Part shown: in pieces, positions 13,246-24,600 of the stretch
How positions within the stretch are numbered: position 1 is the stretch's first letter
Layout of the letters: each line of letters begins with the position of its first letter
Assembly (NCBI GenBank): GCA_907163375.1
Contig: CAJQUW010003470.1
Span: forward strand, 123,848 to 187,847
Direction of reading: 5' to 3'
Source of the DNA: Prostheceraeus crozeri
Lineage: Eukaryota; Platyhelminthes; Polycladida; Euryleptidae
DNA length: 64,000 nucleotides
The notes under the pieces: generated by a model
The model's input: the letters and a program-made list of their open reading frames with translations, nothing else
Databases searched by the model: none
What the model was told of the DNA's origin: nothing
Position numbers and translations under genes: made by a program

Positions 13246-16200
13246 CAGTGAGTGACAAGTTCACGAAAATTTTGAACGGCGTTCAGTTCACGTTCATTTT
13301 TAAATTTGTGAACTCCGTTCAGTTCAAGTTCACAGTTTCAAAAATTGAACGCCGTTCAGTTCAAGTTCAGCAACATGTCCATCTCGTTCACTTCACGTTC
13401 ACCGATTTCCCTTTTCGTTCATTTCCCGTTCATTTCAAAAAGAAATTTTGACCTTTACTTCGAATGCGCTTATCTATCAAATAATTGAGTCATCGCTTCC
13501 TTCACATAAAAGCTTTGGTCTAAGATGCAATTTAGAGAACTTCCGGGTTATATGATTACATGGCTTAGCAGCCTTTTCCTCTGTGACATAATGGCAATTG
13601 TATGAAGGCATATGCTTGTCTAAATTTATCGTTAATAGATGGAGAAGAAGCAACGATCAGTACTAGAGCGGGTCTACAATTCTTGGTCACTAAATTTGGT
13701 TAAATTGTCGCTGCTGTGGTCAAGCCATTAATGGCCTATGCAAGTGAAATCACATGCATGCACAGAAAAGGTGACATACATGTCATCAATGCATATGTAT
13801 ACATCTTGCGCTTTGCGCATAACTAAATGCAAAATTCTGTTTGAGAAAGCCCATATCTCACACCACAAATGTAGTCATCTATGAGCACTAGACAACTTTT
13901 CATGAACTATGGCAATTTCCTAAGAAATAGTTTTTCATAATGGACGAGTGATGATGTGACGATGCGATACTATTGTAGGCCTAGCATTGTGCTTTGATGC
14001 GAATGTAGACAGTATTGGCAAATTCTGTATCTGATATCATTGCCACGTAACTTCCGACGTTCACGGTAACTGTCCGGATAGACTGACAAGTCCTGTTTAT
14101 AGTTGCATGTGACCGCAGATATAATTGCCTACATAGAATGCAAATTGACAAACAACAAAAGATTTAATTAAGTGAAAAAGCTCAATTTGCTCTTCAAAAA
14201 ATCACATCGATTCTATGATTTCTTAATTCTTTCACACTATACTACAGATTGTTTCATAAAAAACTGGGACCCTTAAAACATCGCCTTACTAACTTACTTT
14301 GTAACTCGTCCAATACTTGAACGAATTTCTCTGAAAGAATTGGAAGATATGTGTGTTGTGCTTACTAATATCATTGTTTGGAAAATTTCAAGCAATGAAT
14401 ATGAGTTGTTTTTTCTAGTATAGATAAAAAAAGAGTAAGTAATTTTAATTTACTTCATTTAGCAAATACATCATATGTAATATGTTGTTCTACAAGCCAA
14501 AAGCTATCAAGCAAAAAAAAAAAATAAGAAAAATCGGTCAAGAGAGCCAGTATAGATTATTCATCAAACAACAATGTAGTGCTACATGTGATGATGATGG
14601 ATGGACTTTCCATAGTCATTCGACTCGTTCGCGGTGGTGTTGGCAGACGGACTGTAGTTGGAAAATGGTGAGAATGATGTCTACATGTACATAGCTAAAT
14701 GAAACACTTGTTCAGTTGCAACAGCAATTGCTGTTCAAAGTTTTTGTCAGATAGACGACATCGCTTCCTGCTGAAGAGTTCTCCAGCATGGGAAAAAAGC
14801 CTTTCAACGGGGGCGCTAGATGGCAATGTAGTGTTTGATTGCACAAAAACTCTTTTGATGGCTGGAAACACGTTCAACAAAGCCAGCTCTTCAGTGTCTG
14901 AGTGGAGAAACCTCTCAATTAGTTCTTTCGAAGAAGAACGCACTTTTTTGGATGAAAAAAAGGATGCAATCTTGTGCTTTGATTTCTCTTCGATGTCGAC
15001 TCGCTTTTCATCAGGGGCCATTTCTTTCTCCACGGCATCTTGCAGTAGCTTATAGGCCGCAGCTCTTCGATTTTCCTCATGGATGAAGTCCAGGCGCTTG
15101 AACTTGGGGTGGCACACTGAGGCGAGGAGGTATTTTTCATCACTCAGAAGGTGTCCGAATCGTTTATCCAGTCCAGCCACAAGGCCATCCACAAGGGGCT
15201 TGCACACTGTCAAAATATTTTTCACTTCCAGCAGCTTTTCCTTCAGTACGTGGATGGTTGGCAACAAATAACCCAAGAACATATGCTTGTCTCCTTGAAG
15301 AATATCGAATGCACAGGCGAAGTACTGCATTGTGGTTACGTACTCCTGGATAAATATCTTCTCGTCATTCTGAAGGTGACGATGTCCTATGTGATCAGAT
15401 AGTGACTGCATCTTATCATCTTTCTCGTTCAAGATTTCCTGCACCCGCTCCATAGCGTGAAAGGTGCTGTTCCAACGAGTACAGATAGGCACAACAAGCT
15501 TCTTACCGCACGTGTCTTCAATCCTCTGAGCAATGATGGTGCTCTTTGACTGTTTATTCCACAAGTGTAGTTTCAGCATTGTCTTTCGTGATACTCTTTT
15601 GAACTGTTCGGCGGTCGTCAAGTATTTTCAACGTCCTTTGTTGCGATTAAGTTCATTGTGTGAGCAGAACACCGAAAATGTGCAGGAAGAGAAAAGCGTA
15701 GAGTGTCAGACGAAGAGAGAATGTCAGTAAGTTCTTGATAAATTACACCATCCTCGTCATTGTCATTTTCATCAGCGTCATCGTCTTCCTCACCTTTGTT
15801 TGATGCTTCCTTTAATAATTCAGCTAGAGCGGCATGAGCCTCTTCTCCAAAGTGTTTGAAGCTCTTCACAAAATTCGACGCATTGTCAGTCACAACTCCT
15901 CCTTCCATCTTATTCTGGATGCCAAAATCGCGCATTATGGCCTCGAGCTCCTCGGCAATGCGGTCATAAGTGTGATTGCCTTTCATTCGCCTGCATGATA
16001 ACACAGCAGACTTCCTCTCAAGGTTTGATGTGAGCCAATGAATAGTCACACCTAAGTATCCGCGGTGGAATGTAGTCCAGCAGTCAGCAGTAAGACAGAA
16101 GACTGAGATGTTTGAGAATTCCTTCTTCATGTTCGTCTGCATGGTGTTGAAGTCTGCATTTAACTTGGACATCAAAGTGGCGTAAGATAGAAAAGTTCGA

Positions 16201-17189
16201 CCAGGCGCCAATCCCATGACAAACTTGCGGAAGCCCTGTCTGCGGACAATTGTGAATGGCATGCCACAAGAAGGAATGAACTCCGCAATGAGCTGATCAA
16301 CTTTCTCCTTGCTGGGCACAGATTGCTTTGACGTCCCGAGGAATGCATCTAGGGTGCTTTGGTCTTGGCCTTTCTTTTTCTGTGCTGTACAACCTGAGAC
16401 GATCGCTTCGAATTCCTTGACATGAGTGGAATTGTGTTGATTAGAGAGATGACGCTTGAGGTTCGAGCGTGAAGTAGTAGCTGCAGAACACACACTTTGG
16501 CAAAGATTGCATTTGTAGTAAAGTTTATCATCGGTCTGCTTATTGAAAGTAAAAATGGGTTCATACATGTCCCACTTCTCACTGTCATTCTTCCGCTTTG
16601 CCATCGAGCCACTTGGAGATAAAACTTCACCACTTAACAGAAGGCATAAGGACACTGTGACTGCATTTTCATAATGAATTATTCGCAGAGACATCTAATC
16701 CCCATATCACACGTCACAGCGTGCGCTTTTTTATCATTCGATGTAATATTAACATCACTTCATAAAGGACTTCTAAATATAGAGCTGACGTGGCAGTTTT
16801 CATGCTGCATTCGGTTGGGTTTCAACAATGGAGGACGGTTCTATCTTACTTTATCGGAAATGCCAACATCTAAGATTTCCAAGAAATAAATATTATGCCT
16901 GCGTGGCATCAAGCTTCCAACAACATGGACAAAAATAGTACAGGGTGCAGCCATGGGAGAAGCAACCGTAGAGTACATTCTAGATTGAAGCAATTCCGGA
17001 CAATCATGTGTGAAGGTTCAAAGGTAGAAATGAACGGGAGCAGTTAACTGCCGTTCATCTCCGAAATATGCGAACGCTGTTCAGTTCAAGTTCAATTTTG
17101 AAAAAAAGAACGCCGTTCAGTTAAAGTTCACGAAAATCGTGAACTAGTTCATGAACTAGTTCAATTGAACGGTGTTTAGTCACACTCTG
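13246..17189 (-). mobile_element. Near-complete hAT transposon with BED-finger transposase
   Basis: Ends read CAGTGAGTGAC (left) and CAGAGTGTGAC (right, other strand). The 8-bp duplication GTCCACAT is exact at 13238-13245 and 17190-17197. Subterminal regions on both sides carry repeated GAACGGCGTTCAGTTCA-type motifs, a usual transposase-binding layout for hAT elements. The transposase gene occupies the right half on the minus strand. The left 1.4 kb is non-coding. The insertion is in the right arm of the large palindrome, whose other arm still shows the uninterrupted site near 12,700. Confidence 0.9.
14695..16604 (-). pseudogene. hAT transposase with BED zinc finger, frameshifted
   Basis: Start chosen at 16604 (MAKRKND) because a BED zinc finger follows at once: CNLCQSVC then HLSNQH, the C2-H2 spacing that binds transposon ends. 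Next comes the RNase H-like catalytic core with LTADCWTT (first Asp) and GVVTDNASNFVKS (second Asp). The frame stops just after CSAHTMNLIATK at 15,618, and the remaining 300 residues continue in another frame from 15,621, including TRWNSTFHAM and a C-terminal hATC dimerisation domain with SAPVERLFSHAG and RCRLSDKNFE. Length and domain order match ZBED-like hAT transposases. A single-base shift near 15,620 inactivates it; an assembly error there is possible. Confidence 0.9.
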
Positions 17190-17197
17190 GTCCACAT

Positions 17198-17302
17198 CAC
17201 TATTCAGATTCAATAAATGAAACATGAATTCAGTGAATCATAAAATCAAGGCGGTGAAAATTGAATTAGAAACTTGAAATTTTAGCCAAGAAAGCACGAA
17301 TA
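17198..17302. repeat. Right arm of the large inverted repeat, middle piece
   Basis: Continues the palindrome arm after the hAT insertion: ATTCAGATTCA, AGTGAATCATA and AGCCAAGAAAGCACGAATA match the reverse complement of left-arm sequence near 12,690 and 11,480. Its last six bases, CGAATA, are the left copy of the E2 target duplication. Confidence 0.6.
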
Positions 17303-17308
17303 AGTAAT

Positions 17309-17572
17309 AGCAGTATATAGTGTGACATCCGGCGCGACGCTTCGCTTCGCTTTGCTTCGCTTCGCTTGCGCCGGATGTCACACTTTTGCGGGTTTTTTCA
17401 AAATTTTCAAAAAATCAAAATTTCAAAAATTTAGGTAGTTTCAAATTTCACGTGGCCGAAGGCCGAAGGGCGAAAATTTAGGTAGTGACAAATTTTCAAA
17501 AAAAATCAAAATTTCACGTGGCCGAAAATTTAGGCGGTCTCAAAATATCCCGTAATCGAAAATTTAGGCGGT
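17309..17572. repeat. E1 left terminal inverted repeat
   Basis: Matches the reverse complement of 35195-35459 with few differences. Close to the end it contains a perfect-stem hairpin: CCGGCGC at about 17,329, a loop of tandem GCTTC-type pentamers, and GCGCCGG at about 17,367. Farther in come alternating blocks of AAAATTTAGGYRGT and ATTTCACGTGGCCGAA. Beyond 17,572 similar 34-bp blocks continue to about 17,720 on this side only. Confidence 0.85.
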
Positions 17573-17774
17573 CTCAAAATATCACGTAATCGAAAATTTA
17601 GGCGGTCTTAAAATATCACGTAATCTAAAAAATATCACGTGGTCGAAAAATATCACGTAGCCGAAGGTCGAAAATGTAGGCAGATGAAAATTTAGGTAGC
17701 CCAAAAAATATCACGTTGACCTAATATAGCAGAAGATTGTATTCAAAATATTTATTCAAAATATTCATTTAAAA

Positions 17775-18485
17775 ATGGAAGAAACAAAAGTGGAAGAAAC
17801 CTCAAGAATATATCCTTCGTTATCATATGAACGTAGTTCTACTTTAATGGACATTGAAAAGATTAACATTGAAAAAATGAATAAAGAAAAACACAAAGAT
17901 AGAGTACGTTATATGAAAGATAAGGAATCTCAATTATTATTAAGATTAGAGCATTATAAAAAATTAAGAAAGAGATGGACTAAAGTTAAGAATGTAACAC
18001 AAGGAATTGGCATATTCTTAACAATAAGTTTATGTGCTTTAACAATTGTTATATCTTCAGGTGTTTTAGTAATTCCAGTAGTTGCTACAGCTTTAACAGG
18101 TACGGGTGTTTTTGCAACTTCACTTGTTACAATGTTAGATAAATCTTTAATAACTAAGAAACGAAAATCATTAAAAACTAAGCATTTACATATTAAAGAA
18201 GTCTATGATAAACTACATTACTACTTTCAAAGAGTATGTGATGATAATGTTATTACGTTAGATGAGATTGAAAAATTTGATCAAATAGCTATTGAAGTAA
18301 ATCAAATATCATTTCAATTTCAGTCAGAAAAAGTTGATGATAAGAATAAACAGGATGGCAAAATTTCTAGTGATGGTAAAATTTCTAATGAAGAAAATGA
18401 CAAAATTTTTTTAGAAGAACTAAAAACTTTAAGCGAAAATTTAAGCAAAACTTTATTAAACAAAACTTTATTAAACAAAACTTAA
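17775..18485 (+). CDS. Two-segment membrane protein (conserved E1/E2 gene 1)
   Basis: A 236-residue protein with a charged N-terminus (1-70), a strongly hydrophobic hairpin at residues 77-121 (GIGIFLTISL, then ALTIVISSGVLVIPVVATAL and GVFATSLVTML), then a Lys/Glu-rich helical tail ending in a duplicated NKTLL unit. I do not recognise the family. The layout suggests a membrane-inserted virion or fusion-assisting protein, but that is inference. The first gene after the left terminal repeat, it is preceded by AT-rich repeats of ATTCAAAATATT. The E2 copy (52258-52976) is broken. Fragments of this gene also lie beside the opposite terminal repeats at 35091-35194 and 35953-36023. Confidence 0.75.
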   Translation: MEETKVEETSRIYPSLSYERSSTLMDIEKINIEKMNKEKHKDRVRYMKDKESQLLLRLEHYKKLRKRWTKVKNVTQGIGIFLTISLCALTIVISSGVLVIPVVATALTGTGVFATSLVTMLDKSLITKKRKSLKTKHLHIKEVYDKLHYYFQRVCDDNVITLDEIEKFDQIAIEVNQISFQFQSEKVDDKNKQDGKISSDGKISNEENDKIFLEELKTLSENLSKTLLNKTLLNKT

Positions 18486-18605
18486 AACGAGAAAACTTTA
18501 AACGAAAAGATGTCAGACAACAAAGCAATAAAAAAATAATTTGTTCAGTAAAATGTTTTTGTTGTATTCCAATGTTACCACAAAATTCAAATATTATATT
18601 TTAAA

Positions 18606-19418
18606 ATGGATAAAATTAGAGCTGATAATTTTAAAAGAATAAAACAATTAGAAGAGTTAATAAAACAAAGAAATATTATGAAAGAAAATCATCTTCAACA
18701 TAGAATGATAAAAGCTGGTATTCAATCTGATATGTTTGAAAAAATGCAGCAAACCGAGCAAGTAAAAACTGATTTTGAAAAAACTATGAAACCATTTAAA
18801 ACTCTTGAAAAAGAAAGTACAAATAATGATAAACAAATTGATATAACAGATCCAGAGCACAAAACTATATTAGATGACTATGGATTACTAGAATCAAACA
18901 TTAATAAGAAATTACCAAAATCTATGCAATTTGAACATTCTATTTCATTTATAGATGGAAAAACAATACCTAGATTTTATCTCGGACAAAAAGAAATATT
19001 TCCACAACCTTTTCGAGGTTTAATTTTTTCACCAGATAAATCTCCTTTTAATTTAGATAGAAATTTTGTTGATCTTTTAAGAGGAGCAGATTTAAATAAT
19101 TATGCTGTAGAAGATCTCATAAAATATAAAGCTATGTTAGATAGAGTTGGTGTAGTAAAATCTCTTAGACGTTATAAACAATTAGAAAATTTATTATCAA
19201 CGGGAGTTAAAGTAGGAAAAGGTTTTAAAACAGAAACAACTGTATTTTTACCAGATGATCCACAAGAATTACTAAATAGATTAAATATTTTAATATCGGC
19301 AATAAAAGAAGGACATAATTCTAGTTTCAATGAAATTCATGCTATATTGAAAAGACTGTTGGAAAAGAAGATTCTAAATGAAGAGGATTATAAAAGTATA
19401 ACGAACCGAATGTTCTAG
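18606..19418 (+). CDS. Conserved Polinton hypothetical protein, C-terminus altered by a mini-repeat
   Basis: 270 residues. The N-terminal 90 are a charged coiled-coil-like helix; the middle has a compact region with FYLGQKEIFPQPFRGLIF; the C-terminal third has a pattern (VFLPDDPQEL, LNILISAIKEG, LLEKKILNEEDYKS) that I associate with a recurrent uncharacterised protein of Polinton/adintovirus genomes, usually beside the capsid genes. Function unknown, perhaps a structural or scaffolding role. Start ATG follows an A-rich leader. A 31-bp GC-rich palindromic repeat at 19398-19428, absent from the E2 copy, replaces the last residues. Confidence 0.75.
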   Translation: MDKIRADNFKRIKQLEELIKQRNIMKENHLQHRMIKAGIQSDMFEKMQQTEQVKTDFEKTMKPFKTLEKESTNNDKQIDITDPEHKTILDDYGLLESNINKKLPKSMQFEHSISFIDGKTIPRFYLGQKEIFPQPFRGLIFSPDKSPFNLDRNFVDLLRGADLNNYAVEDLIKYKAMLDRVGVVKSLRRYKQLENLLSTGVKVGKGFKTETTVFLPDDPQELLNRLNILISAIKEGHNSSFNEIHAILKRLLEKKILNEEDYKSITNRMF

Positions 19419-19428
19419 GGCTTCGCCC
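19398..19428. repeat. GC-rich palindromic mini-repeat, filled site
   Basis: Insert of 31 bp containing CGAACCGAATGTTCTAGGG and CTTCGCCC. The E2 copy reads straight from AAAAGT to GTAGCTGAAATATG (51,360-51,390, minus strand), an empty site. Related repeats are at 26988-27018, 44290-44320, 45469-45497 and 45532-45560. Confidence 0.8.
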
Positions 19429-19511
19429 GTAGCTGAAATATGTTGTTGTTTTTAATTTTTTATAAAAAAAATATTTCATAAAAAATATTTATTCAAAATT
19501 TTAACTAAAAA

Positions 19512-20300
19512 ATGTGTTCAGCAGATTTAGACAAAATTAATAATCATTTAGAAAATTTGACAGAGATTTTGGGTTCATCAAAATTTAGTACGACGTTAAA
19601 AATTATAACAACTACTTCATCACACACTTGTAATTTAGAACCCATTCTACATTTGGAACAAAATAAAAATTATCAAATTGCATTGACTAGTTTCTCCACA
19701 TTTAACACTATTCAAAATGTTATAAAGGATGTGAATGATCAATTTAGATATTCTACTGATAAAGGCAAAACATGGAAAATACAAACTTTTCTTCCTGGTT
19801 CTTACGAAGTTGAATCAATATCAAATGAAATTAAGAGACATTTAGGTATACCATTTAAAGATAAGAAACAATTACATTTTGCAGTTGAACCGGCAGTTAA
19901 TAAATTTTCTCTTACTTTAGACGAAAATCATCAAGTTGATTTTAATCATGATAGATCATTGTCAAAACTATTAGGATTTAATAAACAAACTTATAGTCAA
20001 GGTTATCATTTAAGTGAGAAGATTCCAAAAATAACTGAAATAAATTCAATTGTTGTACATTGTGACATTATTGAAGGAGGATATATAAATGGTAAATTGT
20101 CAAATTTAATATTCAGTTTTCCAGCTTTTACTGTACCCATTGGTTATAGATTAAATGTAATTCCGCAAACATTAATATATTTCCCTATTACAAGAAAAAC
20201 TATTAACAGTATTAACATTAGAATCACTGATGAGAAAGGACAAGAAATAAATTTTGGAGGTGAAGAGATTATGATAGATCTTTTGGTTCGGGAGGTATAA
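19512..20300 (+). CDS. Penton (minor capsid) protein, single jelly roll
   Basis: 262 residues, the usual size of Polinton penton proteins that sit at capsid vertices. Features: an early NYQIALTSFSTFNTI strand region; a central block with HLSEKIPKITEINSIVVHCD and GGYINGKLSNLIFSFP; and a C-terminal signature, IYFPITRKTINSINIRITDE then EINFGGEEIMIDLLV, typical of the jelly-roll end of this family. It lies between the conserved hypothetical and the packaging ATPase, consistent with a morphogenesis block. The frame is intact in E1, while the E2 copy has a premature stop near the end. Its 3' end runs into the first of four 21-bp repeats. Confidence 0.85.
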   Translation: MCSADLDKINNHLENLTEILGSSKFSTTLKIITTTSSHTCNLEPILHLEQNKNYQIALTSFSTFNTIQNVIKDVNDQFRYSTDKGKTWKIQTFLPGSYEVESISNEIKRHLGIPFKDKKQLHFAVEPAVNKFSLTLDENHQVDFNHDRSLSKLLGFNKQTYSQGYHLSEKIPKITEINSIVVHCDIIEGGYINGKLSNLIFSFPAFTVPIGYRLNVIPQTLIYFPITRKTINSINIRITDEKGQEINFGGEEIMIDLLVREV

Positions 20301-20369
20301 ACTCCTGTTCGAGAGGTATAGACTCCCGTTCGAGAGGTATAAACTCCCGTTCGAGAGGTATAAACTCCC
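20286..20369. repeat. 21-bp tandem palindromic repeat, four copies
   Basis: Four units of GTTCGAGAGGTATAAACTCC plus one base. Each is itself imperfectly palindromic (GGGAGTTTATACCTC on the other strand). E2 has one unit at the corresponding place (about 50,460-50,480), so the array expanded in E1. It covers the last codons of the penton gene. Confidence 0.85.
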
Positions 20370-20478
20370 ACGCGAAGCTAGAGAAGTTTAATTTTCTTCT
20401 TCTTATTATTATTCTTCTTATTCTTCTTCTTTAGAAACAAAAAATAAAAAAATTAAAAATATATTTTTTTATTAAAAA

Positions 20479-21245
20479 ATGAGTGAAGTGCTCCCATTTA
20501 ATAAAAAAAACTCAAATTTAATCATCATCCAAATTTATCTAATAAAGTTTTGTCAGTTATTTGTGGAAGATCAGGATGTCGAAAAACGTATCTATTATTT
20601 AAAATTTTAACGACTCCAAACTTTTTGGATTATAACAATCTTATAATTTATACAACAACGGCAGAACAACCCGTCTATCAATTTTTAAAATATAGATTTG
20701 AAAATAATCTTAAAAAAACAGCAATTGCTTCATTATTCAAAGAATATGAAAAATCTGAAGATGAAGAAGAAATAAGTTCGTGGTGTGAAGAAGCAGCAAA
20801 AAATAGTCAGTTAGTAGAATCCAATAAAAATAAGCATATAAAGATACAATGAATAGATGATAGTGGTAATATGCAAGATCCTAGTAAACTAGATAAAACA
20901 ATGAAACATTGTGTAATTTTTGATGATTGTGTTAATGATAGAAATCAGTCAGTTCAGAGAAATTATTTCACAAGAGGCAGACATAATAACTGTAGTGTAT
21001 TTTATTTAACACAAAGTATGTATTCATTAGATGGAAGTGTTATTAGAAAGAATGCAAATATATTTATACTATTTGAAATAAATGCAAGAAACTTAAGTGA
21101 TTTGTTAAGAGATTTATGCGTAAGAAATAAAGATGAATTTAAACAATCGTGTAATAATGCTTGGTCAAAAGATTATGGCTTCATTACAATTAATATTAAT
21201 AAAAAAATTCATGATAGAGTTATAGAAAATATTTTCGCGCAGTGA
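20479..21245 (+). pseudogene. Genome-packaging ATPase (FtsK/HerA type), broken
   Basis: The A32-like ATPase that pumps DNA into capsids of Polintons and their relatives. The start ATG at 20479 opens MSEV, but the frame is lost within about 12 codons (one base fewer than E2 in an A-run near 20,505). It resumes with VLSVICGRSGC, whose Walker A lysine loop reads GRSGCRKT: the glycine before Lys is Arg, unlike GRSGCGKT in E2. A TGA stop at 20850-20852 divides the protein; the same stop is in E2. The second part has Walker B CVIFDDCV and a conserved QSMYSLDGSVIRKNA region and ends intact at 21245. E1 therefore cannot make a normal ATPase from this locus. Confidence 0.85.
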
Positions 21246-21308
21246 TCGAACGGAGTGACCGAATAATTTTTTCTTATAAATTTTTTGTTAATAAAAATAA
21301 AAAAAAAT

Positions 21309-21614
21309 ATGTTGAATGCTTATAAGATAGAGCATGTACCAGTTTTAAAAGATTATCGTCATCCTACAAATCCTGTAAATTCGAAGAAAGAAGTTAGATT
21401 TTATTATCATCATAAATACGTAGCGCTCGTTACAGATTATAAAACAAAACATGGTATTAAACCGTGCGTTAAAACAAAAGACTTTCCACTTTGTTTAAGA
21501 AGCTTCCGAGTATTTTTGGCGCATAATAATTTAAGGTGGTTGGTTAAGAAAGAACATTTAACAACACATGAATTAGAAACATTACATCAATTACATATTC
21601 CTGTGTATATGTAA
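21309..21614 (+). CDS. Small basic protein, unknown (E1 only)
   Basis: About 101 residues, starting at the ATG at 21309 rather than an upstream TTG because it follows the usual A-rich leader. Rich in His, Lys and aromatic residues (RFYYHHKYVAL, LCLRSFRVFLAHNNLRWL). No family recognised. It lies between the ATPase and the polymerase, in the part of E1 with no counterpart in E2, so it belongs to the polymerase-side module. Confidence 0.55.
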   Translation: MLNAYKIEHVPVLKDYRHPTNPVNSKKEVRFYYHHKYVALVTDYKTKHGIKPCVKTKDFPLCLRSFRVFLAHNNLRWLVKKEHLTTHELETLHQLHIPVYM

Positions 21615-21664
21615 AAAACGGAAGCGAGGTTCTATGTAAAAATTCATTTTTTCTTTTAAAAAAT

Positions 21665-24600
21665 ATGAATCGTGAAATGTCTCTCGGACAAACGTCTAGG
21701 ATTGATGAATTAATCAAGAAACAAACTGCTGAGTTTGATGCGCAAATTAAACATAGTAAACGTAGTAAACGTACTAGGCGTAGTATTAGACGTAATATTA
21801 AAAAAACAGAAAAGTGGAACAAAAGAAATATTAGAAACTCCTATTACTGATACCTTTTTTGATGATAGAATTAAGGATGAACTTGGTGATGATTTATGTA
21901 ATCTATTTAATCCAAATGAAATTAAATATGAAAATGTATCTTTTATTAATGTAGTAAATGATATGCGGAAACTTTTAGCAAATGGTAAAATTATTAATTT
22001 ACTTGGAAAAGTTATTAAAGATCAGGAAAATATAATTCAAAATTTTTACGTAACCTTCTATAATAAAAATTCATTTGAAATATGGTTTTCGAATCTGGAT
22101 GAGAAATCCGATGCTAACGAATGGATTTTTACAGGTAATATTAAATATGAAGATTTTGGAATGAAGTTAGTACAAAGATCGCATAGAGGGGCAGGGATTA
22201 ATATGAAATATAGAATCAAAGAATATTTCGGTGAATATTGTTATATTCCTTCTGAAGATTTTTGTTTTATTAAATGTTATAATGTTTTACGAGGTTTTAA
22301 TGAAGAACAAGGAGAAATGATGAAAGAATGTTTAATAATTTTTTATATAAAGAGAAAGCCACATCTAGAACAGGAGTAATGTCAAACTGCAAATTTTCTC
22401 AATTCAATAAATATTTTGGAGAATGTGTTCAATATTATAGTCCTGCCAATCGTCATTTAAATCCTAGAGGAATTGAAACGTTTCATAATTATGTTTATTA
22501 CAATTATTTTCACGCAGGTTCAACAATTTGTCACTATTGTTTAATTAATAAATCACATAAATTAAAAGCTATTAGAGAAATTGAAAATAATTTCAAACCC
22601 ATATATAAAACAGTTACTGATGAAAATCTAACAACGCGTCCATATAAAATCATAACAAAGAAAAAAATTGACTATGGTTCAACATATATTTGGGATCTCG
22701 AAACTTTTCCTGATCCTAACTGTTCAACAGCTCATCCTATTCCTTATGCTGTAGGAGCCATTAATTTTAATAAATTTATATGTTGCTTACCGAAACAAAG
22801 ATTGAAAGAATTAGAAACACGTTTGTTAAGTGATATGATTAAAATTAAACGATCAAAAGATGAAGATGAAATTAAAAATCTTAAAAAACAGATTAATGAG
22901 TATAATAATTTAATTGAATTAGAATTTAATAAACTTCAAAATTGTGTGAAAATATTTACGAGAACTGAGGATGATGAATGTCCGATCGAGGGAAACTCAG
23001 AGGACGTATGTCCGATCCATCAATTTTTTAAAACTCTTGGAAAATTTAATTATTCGAGAGTAACTTTAATAGCTCACAATTCATCAGGTTTTGATTCCTA
23101 TTTTCCGATAAAAGCTAATTTTAAATTATCTAAACCGCCTCTTAAAACTTCAAGAGGAATATTAACTGCTTCATTACAAAATCCTTATACAACTGAATGT
23201 GTTAGTAGATACATTCAAAAATCTTTTAGTTTTAAAAACAATATGAAAAAAGATTCACCTTCAGGTAAATTAGCACTTCAAACTATTATAATGAAATGTA
23301 GTTATCAACATGTAAAAACAAGTCTTTCTAAATGGTGTGAGAATTTTAAAATTCCTACGAATGTGTGTAAATTAAATTATGAAATTGGAGACATAACACA
23401 TGAAAATTGTAAAGAAAGAGAAATTGAATGGAGACCATATTTAGTTAACGATATTCTTTCTTTAGCTTTTTGTATCTACAAATATAATAATGTTATGCAA
23501 GATTTAGTTGGTGAAGATATAACTACTAATTTGACATCCTCTGCTTTAACATTTAACGGTTGGATGAAAAGCGTACAAAATGACAATATAAATATTCATT
23601 CTCATATAGATTTATGGGCTAGAAATTATATTAGAAAATCTGTTAAAGGTGGAAGAGTTTCAGCAAATATAAGAAAATACATATCACCATTTTGTAGCAT
23701 CTTGTTACCAATATTAAAACAGTATTTACCTGGTCGCTACGCTGGGGGGACTTTGTCCCTTGGAAGTAATTTAATAGATTTAATGAAGTATCGAGATTTA
23801 GGAGATAAAACTGAAATTTGTAGGAAAATTTCAAATCAACTACTTGAACAAAAAAATGAATTTCTAATGGCTTTTGATGCAACATCTTTATATCCATCAG
23901 CTATGTATGATGAAAATTCAGAATATCCTATAGCTGAATCAGCTAGAAAATTTCGTCAAGAAGAAGAGCGGGAAATAGTATATAAATTTAATACTCAAAC
24001 ATTTAGACCTAAAACTGGAATATTCTCTGTTGTGTTTCAATATCCGAATGATATGTTTTTCCAACCAGTTCCTATAAAAGATAAAGTTAAAAATCAAAAT
24101 AATAATTCTCATGTAAAAGTAATCAGGTTTAGAAATGGTATATGTTATGATGTATTAACTTCTGTAGACATACAAGAAATTGTTAGATGTGGGGGAAAAT
24201 CTTACATATTACTGATGGTATAATTTATGAAAAAAATTACCAGGTTTCACCATTTCGAAATTATATTGAAAAACTTTTTAATTTGAGAAAAAGATATAAA
24301 ACAGAAGGAAATACTGTAGGTGATGAGTTAATTAAATTATTGATGAATTCGCTATGTGGCAAAACTGTGCAAAAAGATATAACCACTAAATATCATTTAT
24401 GGAATGAGAATACATTGAGAAAAAATATCACTCAAGAAGTAAAAGATTATGAAAAATTAAATGATGAAAAATATTTAGCGAAAGTAGAAATGGAAGATGA
24501 TGAATTTCTCAAAACTAATATTGTAAAAGATGGGAAGACGTCATTCATGCCATCACACTTAGGTTCTTTCATTCTTTCTCACTCTAGAAGAATCATGAAT

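Noticed and set aside
15083-15730. Plus-strand open frames opposite the hAT transposase
   Set aside because: Antisense shadows of a clear transposase gene.
20850-20852. TGA read as tryptophan (alternative genetic code)
   Set aside because: TAG and TAA stops occur in the same genes, and E3 and hAT genes use standard stops, so decay explains it better.
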